Positions 9,414 to 17,527 of a stretch of 64,000 nucleotides of DNA are shown in pieces. The position numbers were made by a program, and so were the translations under genes. The DNA lies in the NCBI GenBank assembly GCA_030426805.1, contig JAUHXU010000001.1, forward strand, positions 1 to 64,000, read 5' to 3'. The notes beneath the pieces are model-generated. The model worked only from the letters and a program-made list of their open reading frames with translations. It was not told where the DNA came from and made no database searches. This stretch comes from a bacterium (GTDB lineage Bacteria; Planctomycetota; JAFGQW01). Every line of letters begins with the position of its first letter. Position 1 is the stretch's first letter.

Positions 9414-10037
9414 ATGCGCACGATGCTGTGCCTCGCCCTCGCGGTGCTCTTCGGCGGTTGCTCCTACTGGACCGCCCGGCTGCGGGACTTCGACGACTGC
9501 TTCCTCGCGTCCGGGCACGTCGGGTTGATCGCATCGGTCGACGCGCGGGTCGGTCCGTTCGATACGGGTCTCGGATTCGCCGTGGCGCGGGGCTACGGCA
9601 AGCCGACGTGGTGGCGCTGGGACACCGGCTTTCCGGACGTCAACGTGGGACTCGGCGTCCTCCACCTCTACGGTGACAGCTTCGAGGGCTTCATCAGCCA
9701 GCGCGGACGTGCATCGATCGCGTTCTGCACGCTGCTCGGCGTCTTGCTCGAGGCAGACCGCGCGAAGCGCGAGATCGCGGTCGGCAACGGGCCGCACGGC
9801 GCCTACAGCTACGACCAGTGGATCGTCGACCAGTTCGCGATCGAGGCGGGCGTGTTCGCGCTCGTCGGCGTGCGTGCCGGCATCAACCTCGCCGAGGTCG
9901 CCGACTTCGCGCTGGGCTGGTTCGGCATCGACCTGATCCGCGATCTGCGCGACGACGACTACTCCCGACCGCGCCCCCCGAATCCCGACGACGAACGCGA
10001 CCCGGCGGAGACGCCTGGCGACGAGCCGCGATCGTGA
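9414..10037 (+). CDS. Putative lipoprotein, tandem paralogue 1
   Basis: 207 aa. A lipoprotein signal (LAVLFGGCSYW, Cys at about residue 16) is followed by SYWTARLRDFDDC, several Gly-rich strands that could form a beta structure, and a C-terminal region with HGAYSYDQW and LGWFGIDLIRDLRDDDY. The last 25 residues are Pro/Asp-rich and variable. It is clearly homologous along its whole length to the next gene, with about 50 identical bases in a row at 9452-9501 and 10090-10139. Family and function are unknown. Confidence 0.78.
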   Translation: MRTMLCLALAVLFGGCSYWTARLRDFDDCFLASGHVGLIASVDARVGPFDTGLGFAVARGYGKPTWWRWDTGFPDVNVGLGVLHLYGDSFEGFISQRGRASIAFCTLLGVLLEADRAKREIAVGNGPHGAYSYDQWIVDQFAIEAGVFALVGVRAGINLAEVADFALGWFGIDLIRDLRDDDYSRPRPPNPDDERDPAETPGDEPRS

Positions 10038-10043
10038 TACGCT
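10038..10043 (+). promoter_or_regulatory. -10-like element of lipoprotein gene 10052-10705
   Basis: TACGCT within TGATACGCT, 8 nt before the ATG at 10052. It partly coincides with the stop of the upstream paralogue, so the second copy may have its own leaderless promoter. Confidence 0.35.
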
Positions 10044-10051
10044 GCTCGGCG

Positions 10052-10705
10052 ATGCGGACGCTGCTCTGCTTGTCTCTCGCGACCCTCCTCGGCGGTTGCT
10101 CCTACTGGACCGCCCGGCTGCGGGACTTCGACGACTGCTACCTCGTATCGGGGCACGTCGGCGTGCTCGCGTCGGCCGACGCGCGAGTCGGGCCGATCGA
10201 CGCCGGGCTCGGCTTCGCGTATGCGCTCGGATTCGGCAAGCCGACGTGGTGGCGGTGGAGCCCCAAGTTCGGGGACATGAACTTCGGGATCGGCGTGATC
10301 CACTTCTACGGCGAGCCCAGTCGGTCCCAGATCATCGTCAATCGCGGACGCATCTCGTTTGCGTGCTGCACGCTGTTCGGTGTCGCAAGCATGTGGTCCG
10401 AGAACGGCGAGCGCAACGTCGCGATCGGCAACGGGCCGCACGGCGCCTACAGCTACGACCAGTGGGTCGTCGATCAGTTCGCGATCGAGGCGGGCGTGCT
10501 CGCGATCGTCGGCGTGCGTGCCGGCATCAACCTCGCCGAAATCGCCGACTTCGCGCTGGGTTGGTTCGGCATCGACCTGATCCGCGACCTGCGCGACGAC
10601 GACTACAAGCGGCCGCGGCCCCCGGACTGGAACGCGGAGCCAACGCCCCCGCCAGGCAAGCCCCGACCCGACGCGCCCAAGGACGACGCAGCCGGGCGCG
10701 ATTGA
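10052..10705 (+). CDS. Putative lipoprotein, tandem paralogue 2
   Basis: 217 aa, paralogue of the gene at 9414-10037. It has the lipobox LLGGCSYW, then the same SYWTARLRDFDDC block, GKPTWWRW, HGAYSYDQWVVDQFAIEAG and LGWFGIDLIRDLRDDDY. The middle (about residues 85-125) and the Pro-rich C-terminus differ most. It is separated from copy 1 by 14 bp. The near-identical start and end blocks suggest a recent duplication or gene conversion. No function can be assigned. Confidence 0.78.
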   Translation: MRTLLCLSLATLLGGCSYWTARLRDFDDCYLVSGHVGVLASADARVGPIDAGLGFAYALGFGKPTWWRWSPKFGDMNFGIGVIHFYGEPSRSQIIVNRGRISFACCTLFGVASMWSENGERNVAIGNGPHGAYSYDQWVVDQFAIEAGVLAIVGVRAGINLAEIADFALGWFGIDLIRDLRDDDYKRPRPPDWNAEPTPPPGKPRPDAPKDDAAGRD

Positions 10706-10730
10706 CTCCTTACCTTCAGGTCGGTAGACT
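10702..10730 (+). promoter_or_regulatory. Sigma70-like promoter of the CotH-like gene
   Basis: TTGACT (10702-10707), a 17 bp spacer and TAGACT (10725-10730), with the -35 box overlapping the stop codon of the preceding lipoprotein gene. The leader to ATG 10767 is about 30 nt and contains AAGGG. It is among the best promoter matches in the window. Confidence 0.65.
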
Positions 10731-10766
10731 GCGGGGCCCGGGTCGGTCCGATCGGCGAAGGGTCAC

Positions 10767-13151
10767 ATGATGGGTGGTGGTTTTCGCGCGCTCGCGCTCG
10801 TCGCGGCGCTGTTCGGCGCAGGGGTCGGCGTACGCGCCCAGGACCTCTACGACGAGTCGACGCTCCGGACGATCGAACTGACGATCCCCGACGCGAACTG
10901 GTTCGCGACGCTGTCGAACGCCTGGCCGGGCAAGACCTGGTTCAAGGCCGACCTGAAAGTCGACGACGTCGTCTACCGCGACGTCGGCGTGCGCTTCCGC
11001 GGCAACTCGTCCTACCGCGCCGCGCAGAAGAAGAAGCCGCTGAAGATCTCGATGGATGCCTTCAAGCCGGGGCAGCGCCTCCTCGGCTATCGCACGCTGA
11101 ACCTGAACAACGGCGCCTACGATCCGTCGCACGTGCGCGAGGTGCTCACGTTCCGGATCTTCCGCCAATACATGGCCGCGCCGAAGGCGAACTTCGTCAA
11201 GGTCGTGATCAACGGCCAGAACCACGGCATCTACATCAACGTCCAGCAGATCAACAAGGACTTCGGACGCGAGTGGTTCGGCGACGACGACGGCAACCGC
11301 TACCGCGCCGAGCCCGCGACCGTGCAACTGCGAAACGACGGCTCGCTGATCTGGCTCGGCTCGAACCCCGGTGCCTACGCGACCGGCTACGAATTGAAGA
11401 GCGAGAACACGCCTGCGCCGTGGACCGACCTCGTCGACCTGTGCGACGCGGTCGCGAATGCGCCGATCGCGTCGCTCGAGTCCACCCTGCCCCCGAAACT
11501 GTCGGTCGACGGCGCGACGTGGATGCTCGCGCTCAACCTAGCGCTTTCGAACCCGGACGACTACCGAAACTACGTCGGGCACAACTACTACCTCTACCAC
11601 GACGACGCCGACGACCGCTTCCGCCTGGTCTCGTGGGACGTGAACCACGCGTTCGCGTCGCGGGTGCCGGGCCTCTACACCTACGACCCCGACTCGCAGA
11701 TCACGAATCCGTTCCGCCCGCTCCTCTCCCGGATGCTCGCGGTGCCGCGCTGGCGCGAGCGCTACCTCCACTGCATCCGCACGGTCACCGACGACTGGAT
11801 CGACTGGGCCCGGATCGAACCGTGGGTGACCCGCTACCGCGCGCTGATCGATGCGGAGATGCAGAAGGACCCGGTCGCGATCTACCCCTACACGTGGTTC
11901 CGCCAGAGCGTCGCGCAGGACGTCGGCGGCTTCGCCGGGCTCGAGCCGTTCGTGCGAAAACGGCGCGCATGGCTGCTCGCCGACGCGCGGATCGCGAAGC
12001 CGCGCCCGACGATCACCGCGGTCACCGCGACGCCCTCGGCGCCGACCGCCTCCGACGACGTGTGGGTCACCGCGCGTGTGACCGCAGCGACGACGCTCGC
12101 GTCGGTGACGCTGCTCCACCGCGTGTCCGGCACGTTCACGCGCACGCCGATGCGCGACGACGGGCAGCACCGCGATGGCGAACCGGGCGACGGCGTCTAC
12201 GGCGGTCGGATCCCGCCCCAGGCCGCCGGCACGACCGTGGACTTCGCGGTCGAGGCGCGTCTGCCGGCGAACGCCGGCGACGGACTCGCGGTCGACCCGG
12301 CCGCACCGGAGATCGCCCCACACCGCTTCTCGGTCGCCACCCGTACGTCGGACGTCCGGATCCACGAGTTCCTCGCGGTCAACGCGACCGGCATCCGTGA
12401 CGAGGCGAACGAACGCGAGGACTGGATCGAGCTGTCCAACCTCGGCGCGAGCCCGGCCGCAGTCGGCGGGCTGTGGCTCAGCGACGATCCGCTCGACCCG
12501 ACGAAGTGGCGCATCCCGCCCGGCACGACGATCCCGTCGGGCGGCACGCTCCTCGTCTGGGCCGACGACGAACCGGGCGACGGGCCGATGCACGCGACGT
12601 TCAAGCTGTCCGGATCGGCCGGCGAGTGGATCACGCTCACCGCTGCCGACGGCGTGACCCGCCTCGACGCGGTGTCGTTCGGCCCGCAACGCGCGGACGT
12701 CTCGCTCGGCACCCACCCGGAGTGGCCCGACGTCTGGGCGACGTTCCCGACGCCGACGCCGCGCGAACCGAACGCGCCGCCGGCAGGGTCGGCCTTCGCG
12801 TTCGATGCGCTCGACCCGGCGGCGACGCCGCTGGCGCTCGATGCCGCGCCGATCGCACCCGCACGTTGGCGCATCTCGGTCGCTGGTGCCGGACCGGGCA
12901 GCGCCGGGGTGCTCGTCATCGCGACCACACCGGTCCACGCCCCCCTCGCGAGCGGCCCGGTCGCGCTCGTGCTGCCCTACGGAGCCGTCGGGGTCTCGCT
13001 CGTCGCCGACGCCACCGGACGCGCGTCGATCGACCTCGGGGCGCCCACGCCGCCGTTCGGCGTGAGCGTCTACCTCCAGGCGATCGCCCAACGCGGCGCG
13101 ACGCCGACGATCGACGCCTCCAACGGCGTGCACGTGCGCCTGGGGCCGTAG
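10767..13151 (+). CDS. Secreted CotH-like kinase protein with lamin-tail domain
   Basis: 794 aa. A signal peptide ends at about residue 24 (VRAQ). A CotH-like domain spans about 30-410, with RFRGNSSYR, KPLKISMDAF, LRTLNLNN-like text and WDVNHAF, the last resembling the metal-binding DxN of CotH kinases. An Ig-like stretch (about 415-520) follows, then a lamin-tail-like domain (about 525-665, IHEFLAVN, DWIELSN, LSDDPLDPTKW). The C-terminal 120 residues form a beta domain ending in GVHVRLGP, like that of other planctomycete secreted proteins. CotH proteins are atypical protein kinases in spore coats; whether this one phosphorylates is unknown. It ends 1 bp before the convergent anti-sigma gene. 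Confidence 0.85.
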   Translation: MMGGGFRALALVAALFGAGVGVRAQDLYDESTLRTIELTIPDANWFATLSNAWPGKTWFKADLKVDDVVYRDVGVRFRGNSSYRAAQKKKPLKISMDAFKPGQRLLGYRTLNLNNGAYDPSHVREVLTFRIFRQYMAAPKANFVKVVINGQNHGIYINVQQINKDFGREWFGDDDGNRYRAEPATVQLRNDGSLIWLGSNPGAYATGYELKSENTPAPWTDLVDLCDAVANAPIASLESTLPPKLSVDGATWMLALNLALSNPDDYRNYVGHNYYLYHDDADDRFRLVSWDVNHAFASRVPGLYTYDPDSQITNPFRPLLSRMLAVPRWRERYLHCIRTVTDDWIDWARIEPWVTRYRALIDAEMQKDPVAIYPYTWFRQSVAQDVGGFAGLEPFVRKRRAWLLADARIAKPRPTITAVTATPSAPTASDDVWVTARVTAATTLASVTLLHRVSGTFTRTPMRDDGQHRDGEPGDGVYGGRIPPQAAGTTVDFAVEARLPANAGDGLAVDPAAPEIAPHRFSVATRTSDVRIHEFLAVNATGIRDEANEREDWIELSNLGASPAAVGGLWLSDDPLDPTKWRIPPGTTIPSGGTLLVWADDEPGDGPMHATFKLSGSAGEWITLTAADGVTRLDAVSFGPQRADVSLGTHPEWPDVWATFPTPTPREPNAPPAGSAFAFDALDPAATPLALDAAPIAPARWRISVAGAGPGSAGVLVIATTPVHAPLASGPVALVLPYGAVGVSLVADATGRASIDLGAPTPPFGVSVYLQAIAQRGATPTIDASNGVHVRLGP

Positions 13152-13152
13152 G

Positions 13153-13545
13153 CTACCGCGCCGAGCGAAGCAATCGCGCGAAGCGGCCGGTCACCGGCGC
13201 CGCGATCGGCGGCGCGTCGCGGCCGAAGCCGACGGGTGCGTCGGGGCGCGGTGCCGGGGCGGTCGGTTCGCGCCACGCGTCGACCGCGAGCGTGACGAGG
13301 ACGCCGGCCGCAAACGCCGCGGCCAATGGCCACCAGCGTCGCGCGCCCCGCACCCGCGGATACGCCGGCGGTGCGACCGCCGCTCCGAGGCGCGGCATGC
13401 GGCCGAGGCCGGCATCCAGTTCGTCCGCATACGCGCGGAGCCCGGGGTCGGCGGCGAGGCGGGCGTCGAGTTCCCGCGCCTCGTCGGCGTCGAGTTCGTC
13501 GTAGAGGCGCAGCGCGAGCAGCTCGCGCCCTCGTTCATCGGGCAT
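13153..13545 (-). CDS. Putative membrane anti-sigma factor
   Basis: 130 aa. The N-terminal 50 residues (LRLYDELDADEARELDARL) resemble the helical sigma-binding part of anti-sigma factors without a zinc motif. One membrane helix lies at about 71-90, followed by a Pro-rich tail. It starts 11 bp inside the end of the ECF sigma gene, so the two are translationally coupled, which supports the pairing. The function is inferred from context and fold pattern, not from a strong family match. Confidence 0.65.
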   Translation of the reverse strand: MPDERGRELLALRLYDELDADEARELDARLAADPGLRAYADELDAGLGRMPRLGAAVAPPAYPRVRGARRWWPLAAAFAAGVLVTLAVDAWREPTAPAPRPDAPVGFGRDAPPIAAPVTGRFARLLRSAR

Positions 13546-14077
13546 CGGTGTCGCTCCGTTTCGGATCGAAGCGCGCGAGTGCGGCCTGGAGCCGAACACA
13601 AGCGCGCGCGAACTGGGTCTTGGCGGTGGGTGTCGCGACACCGAGCGTGTCGGCGATCTCGGCGAGGGTCAGGCCGCCGTCGTGCCGCAGCACGAACACG
13701 GTGCGCTCGCGATCGGACAGCGTTTCGAGCGCGCGGTCGAGCCGCGCCCGCAACTCGGCGAACTCGGCGTGCACGGCCGGCGACTCGACGGACGACTCGA
13801 CGGGCGACGGCGCACGCACGTGCCGCGCGTCGTCGTCGCGCAGCGACCGCCGTCGGCGCAGGTCGAGCGCGGACGTCAACGCGATGCGGCGCAGCCACGC
13901 GGCCGGCGCCGTCGGCGCCCCCACCCCGTCGCGCAGACGCTCCCACGCGCGGAGCAATGCATCCTGCGCCGCATCCTGGCCGAGGTGTTCGTCACGCAGG
14001 ATCGCGCGGCAGACGCCGACGACCGTCGCGCCGTGCTCGGCGACGAGCGTGTCGAACCGCTCCCGGGCGCTCGTCAC
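13535..14077 (-). CDS. ECF-type RNA polymerase sigma factor
   Basis: 180 aa. Region 2 lies at about 8-75 (GQDAAQDALLRAWERL, AWLRRIALTSALDLRRR). Region 4 lies at about 115-170 (LSDRERTVFVLRHDGGLTLAEIADTLGV, TAKTQFARACVRL) with a clear helix-turn-helix. The GTG start at 14077 overlaps the stop of the upstream lipoprotein gene by 4 bp (GTGA), and the 3' end overlaps the anti-sigma gene. It is part of a three-gene unit lipoprotein-sigma-anti-sigma. The target promoters cannot be read from the window. Confidence 0.9.
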   Translation of the reverse strand: MTSARERFDTLVAEHGATVVGVCRAILRDEHLGQDAAQDALLRAWERLRDGVGAPTAPAAWLRRIALTSALDLRRRRSLRDDDARHVRAPSPVESSVESPAVHAEFAELRARLDRALETLSDRERTVFVLRHDGGLTLAEIADTLGVATPTAKTQFARACVRLQAALARFDPKRSDTDAR

Positions 14078-15177
14078 TCGACGACCGACACGACGCGCAG
14101 ACGCTGGGCGCCGCGCGTGAGCGCATCGCCCTTGAACCGCCACTCGACCTCGCCGTCGCGCGCGCGGTGGTAGTTGCCGCCGACGACGGTCCCCGGCATC
14201 CGAACGCGCACGCGAAACCGCTCGTCCCCGAGGTCGTCGGTGTGGTCGGCCGCGGCGAGCCGGACCTCGAGGCGGTAGCGGATCGCATTCTGCACCCGCG
14301 CGTCGAGCCCCGACGACGCGAGCGCGGCGGCGAGCGCGCGACGCACCGCGTCGGTCGCGTCGTCCTCGAGGCGCTCGATTCGCGCGGTCCCCGGCACCGC
14401 GTCCCCACCGCGACGCCGCTGGAGGTCGCGCCCCGCGTCGATCAACGCATCGACCGTCACGACCCCGGACACCGCGTCCCCGATCCGCCCGACGATGCGC
14501 CGGTGCTCGGCGAGCGGCAGCGCGCCATCGCCGTCGACGTAGACGCCGAGCAGCGCGCCGCGCGCGAGGTGTTCGGCCGCCTCGCGATACGCCCCCGCGA
14601 ACACCGTCGCGACGGTGCGCCACTCGCGATCCGTCAGGACGGCTTCGTCGTCCTCGAGACGCTTCTGCAGCGCTTCCGGCAGGTCCTTGAACACCCGCGT
14701 GAAGTGCCGGTCGATCCACGCATCGCGCCGGTGGTAGTCGCGCGTGAACGTGTAGACCGTCCGCGCCCCGCGACGTGCGACCTCGAGTGACGTCGACCGG
14801 CGCAGGAACGACTCGCGATACGGCGTGCCGGCCGGTGCGAAGCGATCGGGCACCGCCGCGGCATCCGCGAACGTCGCCTCGACCGCGAGCCGGATTTCGT
14901 CGCCGTCGGGGCGCAGTCCGATCGACGCGAGCCGCGCCGCGATCGCGTCCCGCGGTACGCCGGCCATCGCACCGACCCAGCGAGCGGTCGCGTCGTCGCG
15001 CGCGCGCCACGGCTCGCCGAGCGGGACCGGATGGCCGTCGGCGAGGTCACCGGGATCGCCCTTCGCCTCGATCCGAATCCGCATCGACCCGTCCGCGCGG
15101 ACGTCGATTCGCTCTTCGGTTTCCACGCACCCGGCCGCGGCGCACGCCGCGACGGCCAGCCAGATCGATCGCATCAT
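14074..15177 (-). CDS. Putative lipoprotein co-transcribed with an ECF sigma factor
   Basis: 367 aa. MMRSIWLAVAACAAAGC is a lipoprotein signal with Cys17. The mature part has EERIDVRADGSMRIRIEAKG at its start, which is typical of secreted proteins with repeated beta strands, and a basic, acidic-rich alpha/beta body with no family I recognise. GGAGG precedes the start, which supports 15177. It is the first gene of a unit with the sigma and anti-sigma genes, so it may be the surface sensor or the output of that system; this is inference. Confidence 0.75.
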   Translation of the reverse strand: MMRSIWLAVAACAAAGCVETEERIDVRADGSMRIRIEAKGDPGDLADGHPVPLGEPWRARDDATARWVGAMAGVPRDAIAARLASIGLRPDGDEIRLAVEATFADAAAVPDRFAPAGTPYRESFLRRSTSLEVARRGARTVYTFTRDYHRRDAWIDRHFTRVFKDLPEALQKRLEDDEAVLTDREWRTVATVFAGAYREAAEHLARGALLGVYVDGDGALPLAEHRRIVGRIGDAVSGVVTVDALIDAGRDLQRRRGGDAVPGTARIERLEDDATDAVRRALAAALASSGLDARVQNAIRYRLEVRLAAADHTDDLGDERFRVRVRMPGTVVGGNYHRARDGEVEWRFKGDALTRGAQRLRVVSVVE

Positions 15178-15300
15178 CGCGAGCCTCCGTTCCGTCCTCC
15201 GGACGCACGGCGCGACGATTCGGATGACGACGAAACCGAGAATCGCACCGCACCGCGACTCTTCATACGCGGATCCTACACGGCCGGCGCGGTCGATCGG

Positions 15301-15306
15301 TATACT
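15301..15306 (+). promoter_or_regulatory. -10 element of the gluzincin-TPR gene
   Basis: TATACT followed by a leader of about 40 nt with GGAGG just before the TTG start at 15350. No good -35 is visible 16-18 bp upstream. Confidence 0.45.
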
Positions 15307-15349
15307 CGGGCAACGAGTCGATTCCGAGATCGGGAAATGGAGGCCCTCC

Positions 15350-17482
15350 TTGCCATTCGTCCGCTTCGCCCTCGCCCTGGCCCTCCTCGCTTGTGCGGCC
15401 GCCACGCCGGCCCCCGCCCAGTCGGACGGGCCCACGTCCGCTGCGTTCAACGACGAACTCGACGCGATCCAGCGGCTGATGGAGAACCAGGCGTTCGAAC
15501 GGGCGCTCGCGACGCTCGACGCGCTCCTCGAAACACACGCGAAACGGCCGTGGGTCCGGGCGCGCAAGATCGACGTCGTCGAGATCCACCGCCGCTGCTC
15601 GTTCGGCGTCACCCAAGACCGGCTCGATCCGAAGGAACTCGTCTCGGGGACGCTCGTGTCCCACAACCTCCGATCCGGCCGGATCAAGGTCCGCTATCCG
15701 GAGGGACGCCGCGGGGACGACTTCGCGAAGCAGAACTCGCTGTTCGTTCACAACGCGAGTTTCGCGGGGCCACACAAGATCACGATCACCGGCCGCCCGA
15801 CGCCGGGCACGCGCTCGTTCCTGCTGTGCCTCGGTGCATCCCCGCGATACTACGCGTGCACGATCACGATCGGCGACGGTGGCGGCGGCGCGAGACTGGT
15901 CGCCGCCGACGGGCGCAAGCGCGTCGAGACGCGAGAGGCGGACTTCACGAAGATCGGCTCGAAACTCAAGATCGAGATCCGCGTCGCGAAGTCGAAGATC
16001 ACACTGCGCGTCGCCAACCGAACGGTGGCGTCGATCAAGAAGGAGTCGGGCGAATACGGCGCGATCGGCATCGCGCGAGCGTCCGGGCTCGACACGATCA
16101 CGCTCGAGGGCAACGCCCCGTCGTGGCTCACGTCGGTGATCGGCGCCAAGCGCGAAAAAGCGCTCGCGGCCTTCAAGAGGGACTACGACCCGAAGAAGGC
16201 CCTTCCGACCTGGCTCTTCGAGGGCCCGGAGCGCTCGGTCGACGACGCGAGGATCCACGGCGGCCTGCCGGGCGCGGACGGGTTCGACGACGTCGAACGC
16301 AAGCGCCTCGACGAGGTCTCGGCGTTGATCGCCAAGAAGCAAACGAAGAAGGCGATGCGCGCCCTGCGCCGCATGGTCGGCAGCGACGAGGCACCCGGCG
16401 CGGCTTTGTTCCTGCTCGCCCGACTCTACGTCGAGACCCACCGTCCGGAAGCCGCCGCGAACATCGCGGCCCGAGCGCGCAAGCTCCACCCCGACCACCC
16501 CGGCATCCGGATCGTCGAGGCGCGCGCCCAATTCGACCTCGGCGAGACCGCGGCGGCGATGAAGACCGTGGAGTCGGTCCTGGCGTCGCACCCGATCGGG
16601 GACGCGCATGCGCTCGCGTCCTACCTCTACCTGCGCGCGGGCCGCATCGACGAGGCACACGAGTCCGCGAAGGCCGCGCTCGCGATCGCCCCGTCGGCCG
16701 ACCTCGAGTACATCTACCGGATGGTCGTCAAGGCGAAGAACGGTCCGTCGTGGACGAAGCGCTTCGTCTACGAGTCGACCAACTACCGGGTCATGTCGGA
16801 CATCGATCGCAAGACGTGCGCGCGCGCCGCCGCGATCCTGGAGGCGGCCTACGCGATCTACAACGTCCGGCTCAAGGCGGTCAAGCGCGACAAGAGCCGC
16901 CGGTTCCCGGTCTACCTGTTCAGCGACGAGTCGAGCTACCTCGCCTTCACGAAGGACGTCTCCGGTCAATCGCCGAAGGGCTCGGCCGGACTCTACAGCC
17001 CCCTCCTCAAGCACCTTCTGATCTGGAACGTGCCGTCGCGCGACGACATGATGCGGACCGTCCGACACGAGGGGTTCCACCAGTACCTCGACCGGCTGAT
17101 GGACCGACCGCCGTCGTGGCTGAACGAGGGGCTCGCGGAATACTACGAGACCGCCGAGATCGTCAGCGGCAAGCGGCGCATGGGCATGGTTCGCGAGGAC
17201 CACCTCCGCCGGCTCCGGAAGAAGCTCGTGCCGCTGAAGGACTTCCTCTACCAACACCCGGCGACGTTCTACGCAACGCCGAGTCTGCACTACCCGCAGG
17301 CGTGGGCGTTCGTCCACTTTCTGCGGCACACGACGCGCGACCGCCGCGAGCAGTTCGAGTCGCTCTTCGACGCACTGCTCGAGCCCGGGCCGTGGAAGCC
17401 GAAGGTGCGAAAACACTTCCCGGATGCGACGCTGACCGAGCTCGAAGCCGCGTTTCACGACTACATCGCCAGCTTGCGCTGA
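15350..17482 (+). CDS. Secreted TPR protein with gluzincin-type peptidase-like domain
   Basis: 710 aa from a TTG start at 15350, chosen because GGAGG lies 6 nt upstream and the protein then begins with a signal peptide (LPFVRFALALALLACAAATPAPAQ). A beta-rich region follows (about 95-260), then TPR-like helices (about 320-455) and a peptidase-MA-like domain (about 480-700). That domain has HEGFHQY with His573, Glu574 and His577, and downstream NEGLAEYYE with Glu593, the zinc-ligand pattern of gluzincins. Activity is predicted but unproven; many such planctomycete proteins are uncharacterised. The open frame continues upstream without family similarity. Confidence 0.82.
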   Translation: MPFVRFALALALLACAAATPAPAQSDGPTSAAFNDELDAIQRLMENQAFERALATLDALLETHAKRPWVRARKIDVVEIHRRCSFGVTQDRLDPKELVSGTLVSHNLRSGRIKVRYPEGRRGDDFAKQNSLFVHNASFAGPHKITITGRPTPGTRSFLLCLGASPRYYACTITIGDGGGGARLVAADGRKRVETREADFTKIGSKLKIEIRVAKSKITLRVANRTVASIKKESGEYGAIGIARASGLDTITLEGNAPSWLTSVIGAKREKALAAFKRDYDPKKALPTWLFEGPERSVDDARIHGGLPGADGFDDVERKRLDEVSALIAKKQTKKAMRALRRMVGSDEAPGAALFLLARLYVETHRPEAAANIAARARKLHPDHPGIRIVEARAQFDLGETAAAMKTVESVLASHPIGDAHALASYLYLRAGRIDEAHESAKAALAIAPSADLEYIYRMVVKAKNGPSWTKRFVYESTNYRVMSDIDRKTCARAAAILEAAYAIYNVRLKAVKRDKSRRFPVYLFSDESSYLAFTKDVSGQSPKGSAGLYSPLLKHLLIWNVPSRDDMMRTVRHEGFHQYLDRLMDRPPSWLNEGLAEYYETAEIVSGKRRMGMVREDHLRRLRKKLVPLKDFLYQHPATFYATPSLHYPQAWAFVHFLRHTTRDRREQFESLFDALLEPGPWKPKVRKHFPDATLTELEAAFHDYIASLR

Positions 17483-17491
17483 CCGCGCCGC

Positions 17492-17520
17492 TTGCCGGGC
17501 GATTGGGGATCGCGTAGCTT
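17492..17520 (+). promoter_or_regulatory. Sigma70-like promoter of the GT-C type membrane protein gene
   Basis: TTGCCG (17492-17497), 17 bp spacer, TAGCTT (17515-17520), then only 7 nt to ATG 17528, so the transcript should be leaderless or nearly so. The -35 starts 10 bp after the preceding stop. Confidence 0.55.
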
Positions 17521-17527
17521 CGAGTTC

